NCBI GenBank assembly: GCA_947685225.1
Contig: CANTUV010000035.1
Span: forward strand, 8,067,501 to 8,131,500
Source: Garcia nutans
Lineage: Eukaryota > Streptophyta > Magnoliopsida > Malpighiales > Euphorbiaceae
DNA length: 64,000 nt
Reading direction: 5' to 3'
Shown here: positions 44,799 to 56,867 of the stretch, piece by piece
Layout of the letters: every line of letters begins with the position of its first letter
Numbering within the stretch: position 1 is the stretch's first letter
The notes under the pieces: generated by a model
Databases searched by the model: none
What the model was told of the DNA's origin: nothing
What the model saw: only the letters and a program-made list of their open reading frames with translations
Program-made: the position numbers and the translations under genes

Positions 44799-47480
44799 TA
44801 TAAATATACATGAGCATATATATATATATATAGGTCGTTGAAGAGGATTGCTATAGGTGATACGTGGCAGTCAACATATGGATGACGTGACGGAGATTTT
44901 TATTAAGATAAAGGTGATACAAGTCATTTCATTATTATTTCTCAAAAAAAAAAGGCCATTTCATTACTAGCTTAAGAATGAGCACTGTAGACCGTTGTTG
45001 ACTTCTGATTGGATAGTGAAAAGTTTCAGTGCTAAAGCTTGTCCCTAGCGCGTAATAGAAGTTGATATTATCGTGTTTTGAATTTAAAAAATATTAATTT
45101 TTAAAATTTTTTGAGCTTGTAATTTTTTATTAATTAAAGTTTACAATTTAACTTATGACAAAATTTAATCCATATAAATAAAAATTATCGCTAAAAGTAA
45201 ATCAATATATAACAAACGATATACATACATAAATCCCGATATTAATAATAAAAATGAGTTCTACAAAATCTTAAATTTTATGGTTAGTAATTATAAATAT
45301 AATAAATATAAATAAATCATCACAAGAGAGTGATTAAATACATACAAAAAATTTCAATTATAAATCATTTTTTATACGTTCAAATGATTATATTTTATAT
45401 TGATTTTTTTGTCAAAAGAATAATATAAAATTATTCATTATTAAATGTCTAAATCATTTTTTTAATGAGAATATAAATCATGATTATTAGTTTTGATCTT
45501 TCAGTATATGCTTCCATATAGCCTTATAGATGAAGTTTGAATTTTTTTTTTTTAAAAGTAAAATTTTGAAAAATTTAGTCTATTTCATTTGTATTTTTTT
45601 TTACTAATTGCGGTAAGTAATAAGATATAGAAAATAACTATTGTGGTCTAGAATAGATAAAAATAAAGTATTTTGCACTATATATATTAAAAGGTATGTA
45701 AATTTATTGAATTTAATGAGATTTTTTTGACATTTAATGATTAGTAGTCATGACTTTTTGTTTAAAAGAAATTTTAATGGGTAATGTAGCCATTTTATCA
45801 TTATATAAAAAAATGAAATTAATTAAATTGAAGATTATTGTAGTGTATTTAATTATCCTATCATAAAACTAATATATTCATTTTAATTGTAAACTTAAAT
45901 ATATATGCCTTCTATTCTTTTTCTTTCACAGGTCATTTATGATAATTATATTAAAAATGAGAAATGTATTTTGAATAAAAAATAAAAAAATATATATACG
46001 ATTATAAAAATGTGTAAATTATTTACTTACTCATTTCATCTTAAAATGATAAAAATATTTTATTTATCTGTCCCAAAATATAATTTTATTACTTTATTTA
46101 TATTATAGTTATATTATAAATTAGCTATTATATTCATATTTAAATATTTTATAATTAATATTATTATATTTAATTATTTATATTTATAAATTATAATTAT
46201 TTTGACCCAATCAATAACTATTTTAATTTTTAATTTTTATAATAATTAATAATTATTTAATATAAATAGGGGATAAAATGGATAGATTAGAGAAAATTTT
46301 ATCCATTAATTAAATAATTTAATTTTTTTTAATATTTATAAGAAGATAAGTATTTTTTATTATTTTGAGATGGTAAAAATATTTAAAATAGATAATAATA
46401 GATAAAGGTAATTAAAAATAATTATTATTATTACATTACATATATTATTTTTTGAATGATAGTAATTGTTTAAAGCTTTCAAGCCACCATTTTGATGGCC
46501 AATGAAGCTTCCAGATGATATGTTCGTCGTCTTGAGAGAGAAAAAACAATATTTAGGGGTAAAACAATAGATAGGGTTCTATTATTTCTCAATTTAATAA
46601 TTTATGTACAAAACAGAAGAACATGTCAATATATCAGCTCAGCAGCCAAATTATATTAACTATGACATTTCAACAACTTTACTGATGACTACACACAGCT
46701 ACCTCTAATCTTTGGCAACTGCATATTTATAATAATTATCAATATTAAACAATCAATCGAAATGAAGACTGATGAAATATTAGTCGCATTTTACACAAAA
46801 GCGAACCATGAACTGCATGAGTGGGTTTGGTGGAGAAATTGCTAGTTGAAACTTGGATGAAAGAAAGATGTTGATGCTACATATATACAACCTTCAATAT
46901 ACTTGTCTCATTGCACGGCAATCCATCTTTAAGTGTTTGGCGTGCTTTTGATTTTAGTTAAGTTATTCACAGAAAAACGATTAAATTGGAAACCTAAAAT
47001 ATGTAAAAAGTTAGTTAACTTTTTGTGGAATAATTGTTAATTTCTAAATGGTCATACATAAATTTTAAGTCAAACCAAATGTGATTTGTAGCATCTAAGT
47101 CAAAAATTCAAACATTATCAAACCTATTATCAAAGCATTTGTAGTTGGGAAAATTGTCCCTAATCGACTCATTGGTCTCCGTGGTACCTATGGACTTCCT
47201 TATACAATGCTTTGAAAAAGCTAACATAATCAATCCATCGTGTTCATATAACGTAGCGGAAGGTAAGAATAAAAGAGATAAAAATACTATTAATTTGTTT
47301 AATTTAAAAATATTCAGATAAATAGATGAAAGAAGAAAAAAATTATCTACTGAATTTTTATCAAAATCTAAAAATAATCGTCTCCTTCTAAAAAATTATA
47401 ATATATAAGATTATAGTTACAGAAATTCTAATTAAAATAAGAAAACTGAATAAAAAGGCAATAAACTATCAAAAATAGAG
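44799..47480. other. AT-rich spacer between gypsy-2 and copia-2
   Basis: No gene recognised. About 44820-45060 is GC-richer and unassigned. Between 46440 and 47260 the base composition is more balanced and several short phrases look non-random, but no frame longer than a few dozen codons fits a family I know. A TA run lies near 44818-44832. Confidence 0.45.
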
Positions 47481-47485
47481 TGAAA

Positions 47486-47974
47486 TGAAAGGGAGAAAAC
47501 TTAATTCCTCTAAAACTTAAAACATGCATAGATTACTAGATTATTCAAATTAAATTGCAAAGGGAAGAATTGCGTACCTGACATCATCGTATGTTGATGC
47601 TGAAGACGATTCTGGGGTTTATCGCCTTCCAGGGAATATACACTTTAGGTTATGCGGAAGCACTACTGAAGGAACGTAATGTTCTCTAAAATTTGTTATG
47701 TTCCCCCGGAGACCACGACCATTTATTTATAACTGAATAAATTGATTAATTTCTATTTTGGTCCTTCAACAAAATATAAATATTTAACGGTCTCTACACT
47801 TATAATCCTATTACGAGTAGGACAACTCAATAGTCAACAATCCTAATTTGATCAAAACTTTAATTTGACTATTTTAATTTGACTGCAATACACATTTAAT
47901 ATTTAAATATATTTAGCTCACACTTATGATTTAATTAGAGGATTAATTTTAACAATATAAAATTAATTCTAACA
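47486..47974 (-). repeat. copia-2 3' LTR
   Basis: 489 bp; element-strand ends TGTTAGAATTAAT and TTTCTCCCTTTCA. Carries a short extra segment (ACTACTGAAGGA-type, about 47664-47675) not in the 5' LTR. Confidence 0.9.
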
Positions 47975-48408
47975 ATCTCCCACTTAGGCTAACATATATT
48001 AAATATAAATGTATATACCTTAATGAGCTCATAAAAGCAGTCATACTGAAGGTGCCTCCAACAATCTCGTCCATTGATTATATCGATAAAGGACTGAAGG
48101 GTCAGTCGCCACATTCATCGTGACTCAAACCACCATCAATCACATTACCAATACTCTCAAATGACATAGATCAATAATAGGAGTGTATCATGAAAACTAC
48201 ATGTAATGTGATCTTATCATGCCTGTTTCCAACTGGTCAATCTTAAGTGAGATCAAACATAAATATAATACAGAGTATAAAATACATAATAAAATGAAAG
48301 AAAAACTCATTTTTCTGTAGAAACTGAATGTACTTTATAAAATATATCCAATGTCAGAGAGCATACATAAAACTTAATGCAAACTTAATGAACAAACTCC
48401 CACTGAAA

Positions 48409-51400
48409 CTAAATAGTCTCAAATAATGTGACACCCATATGAGCAGTGTGCTCATGAAAAACTTTCGGTATCACAGCCTTAGTGAGCGGATCCGCAATCA
48501 TGGAGTTCGTTCCAATATGCTCTATGGATATCTGTCCACTCTGTACTCTCTCCCTCACAGCCAGAAACTTTATCCCAATATGTCTCGATCGAGAAGAGCT
48601 TCTGTTGTTGTTGGAGAATAAAACTGCTGAGTTATTATCACAGTATAACTTTAATGGCATTTCAATGCCATTCACAATGCGTAGCCCTTTGACAAAGTTT
48701 CTCAGACAAATTGCCTGATTGGATGCCTCATAGCTTGCTACAAATTCTGCTTCCATGGTGGAGGTAGCTACTAGAATTTGTTTCACACTCTTCCAAGAAA
48801 TGGCACCACCAGTCAAGAGATATATGTAGTCTGAAGTGGATTTTCGACTGTCTTGGCATCCCGCGAAATCAGAATCAGTATACCCAATGATCTCAAGCTG
48901 ATCTGATCTCCTGTATGTGAGCATATGTCCCTTCGTTCTCTGAAGATATCTCAAGACTCTTTTGGTTGTTTTTCAATGATCCATTCCTGGATTGCTGAGA
49001 TATCGCCTTAACATGCCAACTATGAATGAAATATCTGGACGAGTGCAAACTTGAGCATACATCAGACTCCCAACTGCTGACGCATAAGGAATCTTCTGCA
49101 TCTCCTGAATCTCAAGTTCACCCTTTGGACACTGATCAAGACTGAATTTATCTCCTTTAGCAACTGGGGTATCAATTGGTCTACTGTTGTGCATACTAAA
49201 TCTCTTGAGCACTTTCTCAATATAGCCCTTTTGTGATAATCCAAGAATACCTCGAGTACGGTCTCGATGTATTTGAATCCCTAATATAAAAAAGCTTCAC
49301 CTAAATCTTTCATCTCAAAGTATTTTGAGAGAAAGACTTTGGTCTCGTGCAGCAAGTCCTTACAGTTAGTAGCAAGCAATATGTCATCCATATATAAGAC
49401 CAAAAAGATAAACCTACTCCCACTGAACTTGTGATACACACAATCTTCCACAGCATTTGTCTCAAAACTGAAAGAGACAACTACTTCAGAGAACTTGAAG
49501 TACCACTGATGAGAAGCCTGCTTGAGTCCATAAATGGATTTCTTTAATCTGCATACCAGTCGCTTTGGGTCTCCAGACACAAAGTTTTCTGGCTGCACCA
49601 TATAGATGGTTTCATCAATGTCTCCATTGAGAAACGCAGTCTTCACATCCATTTGATGTAACTCAAGATCAAAATGTGCAACTAGAGCCATGATTGTCCT
49701 AAAAGAGTCCTTCGATGAAACCGGAGAGAATGTATCTTTATAGTCAATCCCTTCCTTCTGAGTGAAGCCCTTAGCTACAAGACGTGCCTTATATCTTTTC
49801 ACATTACCTTTAGAATCCCTCTTGGTTTTAAATATCCATTTGCAACCAATGGGTTTCTTTCCTTCAGGTAATGGAACAAGATCCCAAACTTGATTGTCTT
49901 GCATTGACTTAAATTCTTCACCCATTGCCTCAATCCACTTCTGAGAGTTGAAATCCTACATGGCATGATGAAAGCTGATAGGATCATCTTCCACCATGTC
50001 TACAGTGTCCTCATGTTCCTGAAGATATACTACATAGTCATCCGGAATAGCATTTCTTCTTTCTCTAGTGGACCTTCTTAAAGGCACAGGTTCTGGCTCA
50101 AATTCTTGAGGTTGTTAAGCTTGTACTTGAGGAAGAAGAACTTCTTCATCCTGATGGGGAAGTTGATCAACATTGTCTTGTATTGGATCCGGAATTGCTT
50201 CTGGGATATTAACAATTCTAGGAACCTGAACAGTCCCAGGAGCAAATATAGGAATCGACACTGAGTGTTCCTGACTCGATCCCTCCTCAAAGACAATGTT
50301 TCTAACCTTATTTCTCCCTCCAAACTCAACATCCTCAAAGAATGTTGCAATTCCCGTCTCAAAAATAGATCTGGAAGTAGGATTATAAAACTTAAAACCC
50401 CGAGATCGCTCAGAATAACCAACAAAGTAACTACTAACAGTTTTGGAGTCCAATTTTGTCTCATTAGGCCTATAAGGCCTAGCCTCAGCAGGACATCCCA
50501 AACATGAAGGTGCTTTAGACTAGGCTTGCGTCCAGTCCAAAGCTCATAAGGTGTCTTTACAGCTGCTTTAGTTGGTACTCTGTTAAGAAGATAGACTGCT
50601 GTTTTTAATGCTTCTCCCCACAGAGACTCAGGTAAAGAAGAATGACTAATCATACTTCTAACCATATCCATAAAAGTCCTGTTACGTCTCTCAGATACAC
50701 CATTCATGCTGGGTGTACCAGGCATTGTGTATTGAGGGACTATACCACAGTCCTGCAGGAAAATAGCAAATGGCTCTGGACGTTGTTCACCTGAACCGTC
50801 ATATCTGCCATAGTACTCACCTCCACGGTTAGATCTAACAGATTTAATCTTCTTTACCAGTTGATTTTCAACTTCGGCCTTATAAGATTTGAAAACGTCC
50901 AGAGACTCAGATTTCTCATGAATGAGATATAGATACCCATAACGTGAGTAATCGTCTATGAATGATATAAAGTATCTTTGACCATTCCTAGTTGCTGTAG
51001 GGAATGGGCCACAAATGTCCGTATGTATCAACTATAAGACGTTTCATGACCTATTGGCACCTAATCTCTTTTGTTTAGTCTGTTTACCTTTAATGCACTC
51101 AATACAGGAGTTCAAATTTGTGAAATCAAGTGTATTTATGATACCATTTGACACAAGATGCTCTATTCTAGATTTGGATATGTGACCCAAACGTCTGTGC
51201 CATAGAGCAGCTGAGTTATCCATATTCAGCTTCCTTTTGGTACCTATAGTACTAACTTGCAGGGTCTCATTATAAGAGGCATCGATATCTAACATATATA
51301 GATTATGAAGTGCATACAAGAAACCAGTACCTAAAATTTTTGAATTCATAGATAAAGTAACTTTATTGTTTCCAAATGAACAAGTAAAACCAGATTTGTC

Positions 51401-51814
51401 CAAATAGGAAACATAAATTAAATTTCGCCTAAAAGACAGAATAACAAAAGTATCTACTAGATCTAAAAAATTTTCAGTTCTTAAACACAATCTAAAATGT
51501 CCTATTGCCTCTACTTCTACCGGTTCGCCAGTTCCCATATAAACGTATCTTTCACCATTAGTTGGCTTTCGGTAACTTAGACAACCCTGCATTAAAACAC
51601 TTATGTGACTAGTAGCACCAGAATCTATCCACCAAGTGTTTCTAGGTACCGAAGTTAAATTAACTTCAGAACAGACTAAAACCAAATATTTTCCTTTATC
51701 AGCAGTCTTATTATCAGTATTTTCATTCATAGGGACAAAGTTGGGATTACATGGCATGCTAGCTGAATTCAGAGAAAATAAATAATAAATAAATGACATA
51801 AGCTCACAATCCAC
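48409..51814 (-). pseudogene. copia-2 protease-integrase-reverse transcriptase-RNase H
   Basis: Copia domains in order on the minus strand: protease (51044-51814; WWIDSGATSHIS, catalytic D-S-G intact) and GAG-pre-integrase (ALWHRRLGHISKSRIEHL, with the C..C of CIECIKGK); integrase (about 50500-51031; MIHTDICGPFPTATRNG, FIDDYSRYGYLY, TPSMNGVSERRNRTFMDMV); linker (50115-50501); reverse transcriptase (49281-49925; GCKWIFKTKRD, FLVLYMDDILLATN); and RNase H (48409-48954; YTDSDFAGCQDSRKSTSDY, LYCDNNSAV). The frame is broken between 51031 and 51044, near 50500, around 49930-50115, near 49281 and near 48964. Active-site residues are mostly kept. Gag is absent, so it would depend on another element for packaging. 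Confidence 0.88.
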
Positions 51815-52900
51815 AAAAAAAATTGAAACAAATCACAGAAGTAGAGTTCAAATATTAGAAACAAGATACCAGACACAACATTAATATTCTCATCTTTGGA
51901 CATAAAATATTAACTGTAATTGGTATCTCAACGCAGTAATCAAATATTGACAATTCAGTCTTGTCAAATAATAAACCTTCCTTTGGGCTGATTTATTATC
52001 CACATGGATGAACACATAATAATTATCACATATTTATTACCGCAATGTATTCTCAATTCAGCCAGATAGCAACCTTCCTTTGGGCCGGTATACTACCTGC
52101 AATGAATTTTAATATACCTGTCTAATATCCCAAATAAATTAATTTACACAATAGAGGTCACTTTGGTAATTTTTTGCTTCAATTAATTTATTATTAAAAA
52201 TATTAGACACAATCAGGACTAAAATACCATAATTTAAACTCAATAAAATTCTTAAATTATAATAAATGGATTGCAATATTTATATTAATTAAATTTAAAC
52301 TCAATCAAATACTGCAATAAAAAATAAAAATAAACTTTAATTAATTTAAAAAAAATTGGGCCAAAAATAAATAAACAGAAAATTTTGGGCTAAAAATTAA
52401 ATAAATTAAAGTTTTGTGGGTGAAAACAGGAATTACAAAATTTTCTGGGTCAAAATTGAATTATCAGAAGTTGGAGGACCTGTTTGCAATATTTAAAAAT
52501 ATATTTTATTTTTGTCCTGTGACTCCTCTGTGTTTTGTTTCCTACTTTATGTCTATAGCCCAATTTCACGAAACTGTTCTTAGAAGAACAGTTTCAAAAC
52601 AGAATATATTTTTTTTAATCTTTAATTAATTAATTTATATAATTAATCAACCAAAAATTAATTAATTCTAGAAAAAATCATAAACACAAATTCAAGTCCA
52701 GAAATTCGATTTTTTCAGAATCAATTAAATAATCACAGTAATTTAATCCAAAAACAAATCAAACCAAAATTGATTTCAGATTACTAAATTCGATTCCAAA
52801 TTAATTCTAGAAAATTACAATCACCGAATTAATTTTCTAGAATTAAAACAATAATCAATACCGCAATTTAATTGGGAAAATCTAGCAACCTAGCACAGGG
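51815..52900 (-). other. copia-2 non-coding leader in the place of gag
   Basis: Between the primer-binding site and the protease frame there are about 1.1 kb with no open frame and no UBN2 or zinc-knuckle motif. A phrase CCTTCCTTTGGGC(T/C)G occurs twice (about 51979 and 52071). The 5' half is highly AT-rich. The sharp change at ~51815 suggests that gag was lost in the lineage or replaced by this sequence. Confidence 0.6.
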
Positions 52901-52913
52901 CTCTGATACCAAT

Positions 52914-53393
52914 TGAAAGGGAGAGAAAACTTAATTCCCCTAAAACTTAAAACATGCATAGATTACTAGATTATTAAAATTAAATTGTAAAGGGCAGAAT
53001 TGCGTACCTGACATCATCGTATGTTGATGCTGAAGAAGATTCTGGGGTTTGTCGCCTTCCAGGGGATACACACTTTAGGTTATGTGGAAGCAACGTAATA
53101 TTCTCTAAAATTTGTTATATTTCCCCGGAGACCACGACCCTTTATTTATAACTAAATAAATTGATTAATTTCTATTTTGGTCATTCAACAAAATAGAAAT
53201 ACTTAACGGTCTCTACACTTATAATCCTATTACGAGTAGGACAACTCAATAGTCAACAATCCTAATTTGATCAAAACTTTAATTTGACTATCTTAATTTG
53301 ACTGCAATACACGTTTAATATTTAAATATATTTAGCCCACACTTATAATTTAATTAGAAGATTAATTTTAACAATATAAAATTAATTCTAACA
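52914..53393 (-). repeat. copia-2 5' LTR
   Basis: 480 bp with the same ends as the 3' LTR, followed on the element strand by AT and the primer-binding site. The TTTATTTATAACT region (about 53140) is a possible TATA element. Confidence 0.9.
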
Positions 53394-53919
53394 TGAAATA
53401 CATATATAGAAATAAAATAATAATCAAGATAGATAAAATGTTAAAACAATGTCTTAATTTAATATTCTTACAAAAAATAAATAAGAAAACAAGTATCTAC
53501 CAAAAGCTACTATAATTAGAAAAATGTGTTTTCAGATATCTAAACATTAAAATTTAGTTAAAATATGACGAATCGCATTGCAAAGTAATGACTTTGATTC
53601 GATGGCTTATTTTTCATTGAACTATGCCCAAAGAATGCTCTAATTGTAATTCCAATTTTTAGCTATAATTATCGAACTACCACTAAAATAGTAGAATTCA
53701 AATAGCTTCATAAAAATTGGGGTGTTTATTCCACATCATAGGTTACTTGTTTACTCTTTCTAGTAGTGTCATCATTTATATGATTTTTCAAGCTATAGTT
53801 GCTTTGTTTACCCCAAAAGTTAAACACACTTTAATAGCAGTAAAAGAGTTTATTTGGTTTTCATCGTATGTATCTCAACCCCTATCATTTTAATGGTCTA
53901 TGTATATAACTAATATTGT

Positions 53920-54040
53920 TAGAGGCATAGGTCTCAAATTAAAACTTTTTGTCTCTCTCCAACTAGATATTTAGTGAGATTTAAATTTACGTCCCCTCCC
54001 ACTTGTTCAACTTTGTTTAACCAACTAAGCTATTAATCTT
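53920..54040 (-). mobile_element. Probable tRNA-derived SINE
   Basis: On the minus strand TAGCTTAGTTGG (54021-54032) matches the tRNA box A consensus, and about 40 bases downstream TTTAAATCTCAC (about 53970-53981) is a degraded box B. The following GAGAGAGAC resembles the body of plant SINEs. It is too altered to be a tRNA gene. The ends and target-site duplications could not be fixed by eye. Confidence 0.45.
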
Positions 54041-54338
54041 GAATAATAAAAAGATTTATTTGATTACAAGATTTGTTTAGTGATCTTGGCTTGACTAAAA
54101 AGCAGCTTTTAATGTCCCGTGATAGTCAAAATTTCATTCATCTCATAAAAAATAAGATGTACCATGAATGAACCAAACATATTGGTGTTTGATATATCAC
54201 TTGATAATTAACATTGTATCACAAGGTATTGTGATTATAAAGGTGTCAACACATGATACAAAACCAACAAATATGATAACTAAGGTAGTCCTAACTAGCA
54301 AGTTTGGGCATTGCTTATAATGTTTAATTAGAGTATGT

Positions 54339-54619
54339 GGTACTGAATAGCGCCCTTGGGAAGTAACTCATTTGTTGATGTGGCTTAAATATAAAGTTTG
54401 ATAGATTTGTATTATGATTCGATTCGAAATATCTATGATACAGTTTAAATAGATAAAAAGTTGAAGTCCTGTGTTGATATGGTACTAAATAGCACCCTTA
54501 GAAAGTCGTTTGTTGATGTGGCATGAACATAATGTTTGATAGATCCGTATTGTGATCCGATTCAAAATATCTGTGATGCAGGCTAAATAAATAAAAAGTT
54601 GATGGCATGTGTTGATAGC
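54339..54619. repeat. Two-copy ~140-bp tandem repeat
   Basis: Units start GGTACT(G/A)AATAGC at 54339 and 54481 and share TTTGTTGATGTGGC, TTTGATAGAT and GATTCGATTC-like phrases, ending AAAAAGTTGA...GTGTTGATA. Clearly diverged from each other. Confidence 0.8.
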
Positions 54620-56867
54620 AAAGAGTACAAACTGATAGGCCTACAGCACAATTGTCAGAGAAAGAAAAAAGGAAAAATTATAAAAATAACATAAAAAAAT
54701 ATTTATTTTTAAAAATACTATAAAAAAATTACAGAAATACTTCTAAATAATCTTTTTTTTTAAAATAAAATTAAAGGTGAATCATAGAGGATTATGAAAC
54801 CTTTTATTTGCAACAGTATTATTATTTAGTTACTTACATATATACTTATTAAAATATATATAACATATATCAACATATATATATTTAGTTATACATAATA
54901 TATATTAATATATACTATTATTTTTTTAATATATCTAATTATATATAATATATATCAATATATAACTAAATTTATAAAATAATTATATATTATTATTTTG
55001 TTAAAATTAATACATATATTTAGTTATATATAATATATACTCACATATATTATTATTTTTTTTAAATAAAAAAATTATTAAAATTTTTTATTAAATGTGT
55101 GATATGCGTTGTATTTAAAAAAAATAAATTCCTAATGAATACATTTAAAACAAAATAAATTAAAAATAAAAAATAAATCAAAACATTTACATATACAACA
55201 ACATACCCACAAAAAAGCCAGAAACTCGACAACAAGAAAACAAAAAAACAGTAATAAAAAATTAGATTGGTCTACTTTTATAATAATGAAATCCATTAAC
55301 AAAAAAAAATCAGAGAACAAGAAAACTCGTTCTACTTTTATTTTTGAATTGCATTTATTGAGTTTGTGAAAATTAGCGTTGAATTTTTTTTAAAGAAAAC
55401 AATAAGCGAATTGCTTTTTAAATGGTGCTTTTTGTGGACAACTCTGTTTTCTCTATGCAATGGTTCAATAGACTTGCGTTTGTTATCATGGCCATTTCAT
55501 GTGAAATTGGATTGGGTTTGGATGCTTTGTTAGCAATTAGAACAAAATAAAGTCTATTCCAAGACACATGCCAGCAAGAGATTAAAGAAATTGGTTGCTG
55601 TGTCATGAAATCTATAGCAAAGGCAAAAGTACTGGATAATAGCAGGAAGAAGAACTGAAAAAAAAAAGTGCCATATTTTTTTAAAAATTAAAAATATAAA
55701 AGCTAAAAATATAAAATTAAAAGTTAAAAATGAAAAATGAAAAAAAAATTATCCTAATAAAACTAAAAATTAAAATTAAAATTTAAAAGATAGTATGTGC
55801 CGTAATTTCCTTAAAAAAATTATTATACATTGGCTTAACTAAGGATCTTTAGCATATTTTACCATTTTATCATCATAGTGGAATTTTTCTCTCTATTTTA
55901 TATGTAAACGTAGATATCCTCATGTTAACCCTTACAGCACTTTTTTTTTTTCAAATTGTGTGACTCTGATTATGCCTGCAATTTTAATGATAGTCATAAC
56001 ATATATGTAGCTACCAGACATTTTTATACAGGTTTAGTTTATATTTTTATTCATGAATCAATTACAAATTATAATTTAAAATATAATATTTAAAAAAATA
56101 TAATTTAAATTTACTTTTTAATTACGATTTATAATTAACTTAATCTATAAATAAAGATATGATAAGATTCATCTTAAAACTTTCATGTTAGTCACATTTA
56201 ATGCAAAATCATTTCCGCGTCTAGTTTCATAATATTTAAGAGAAATACAGTACAGCTAAACGCCATAACATTACCAAGATTGAAAACAGAAGAGGCATTC
56301 CCACATCAAGTTCCAAAGCAGCAAAAGATAGTGGGAACCAAAGGCAAGAAATTGTAATAATCAAAGTGTAGTTTCGTAATTAGACATGTATATTACTTTC
56401 ACTTCAATTTTGAGGTTGTATTTCAGATATTTTTCTTCCCCCACATAAAACTAATAAAAAGGAGAGAAATTGTGATAAGAGGGGGAGAATTTAACAACGA
56501 ATCTAAAAAATGTAAAGAAGAGGATGCAAGTAAAATTTACTGCCAAAAAAAATAGATCAATCAAATTAATTATTACCTACCCGCAACAAAATTTTTCTTT
56601 AGTGTAAATTATTATTTTTTAAATTGAGTTAAATAAAATTATAAAAATAATAAAATTTTCTTTATCAAACTTTAATATAATTATATATCCAGTATCCCGA
56701 ACAAGTGTAAGCACAAATTTAAAATATATATCTAAGAAAGGGGAAAGTGTTCCCATTGTTTTATTATAGAAAAACAAGTACACACCATACTGTTGTTTAC
56801 GCTTCACAATGTACTGTAAAACAAGGATAGTTCGTGAGAAATTATTTCAAAGAGAATGCGGGCCAAT

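Larger units (their letters stand above)
47486..53393 (-). mobile_element. Ty1/copia retrotransposon (copia-2), two LTRs, no recognisable gag
   Basis: A structurally complete insertion on the minus strand. LTRs at 52914-53393 (5') and 47486-47974 (3') both begin TGTTAGAATT and end CCCTTTCA on the element strand. A perfect 5-bp target-site duplication TGAAA flanks it (47481-47485 and 53394-53398). The primer-binding site is TTGGTATCAGAG (52901-52912) and the purine tract AGTGGGAGAT abuts the 3' LTR (47975-47984). The LTRs are very similar apart from a ~12-base indel near 47665, so the insertion is fairly young. The region 51815-52900, where gag should be, has no coding frame. Confidence 0.93.
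53399..56860. other. AT-rich spacer between copia-2 and the glycosyltransferase
   Basis: No host gene recognised. It contains a probable SINE (about 53920-54040), a two-copy ~140-bp tandem repeat (54339-54619), long TA-rich runs (about 54830-55060), and a more balanced stretch at 55400-55640 with only a 62-codon frame of no known family. The part next to 56868 would hold the 3' UTR of the glycosyltransferase gene. Confidence 0.5.

Noticed and set aside
46440..47260. Possible host gene fragment in a region of more balanced composition
   Set aside because: No frame, splice pattern or motif that I could tie to a family; left as spacer.
54021..54032. tRNA gene on the minus strand
   Set aside because: Box A matches, but no cloverleaf can be formed and box B is degraded; a SINE fits better.
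55132..55606. 62-codon minus-strand frames
   Set aside because: Low-complexity, hydrophobic or AT-driven translations without start context or family match.
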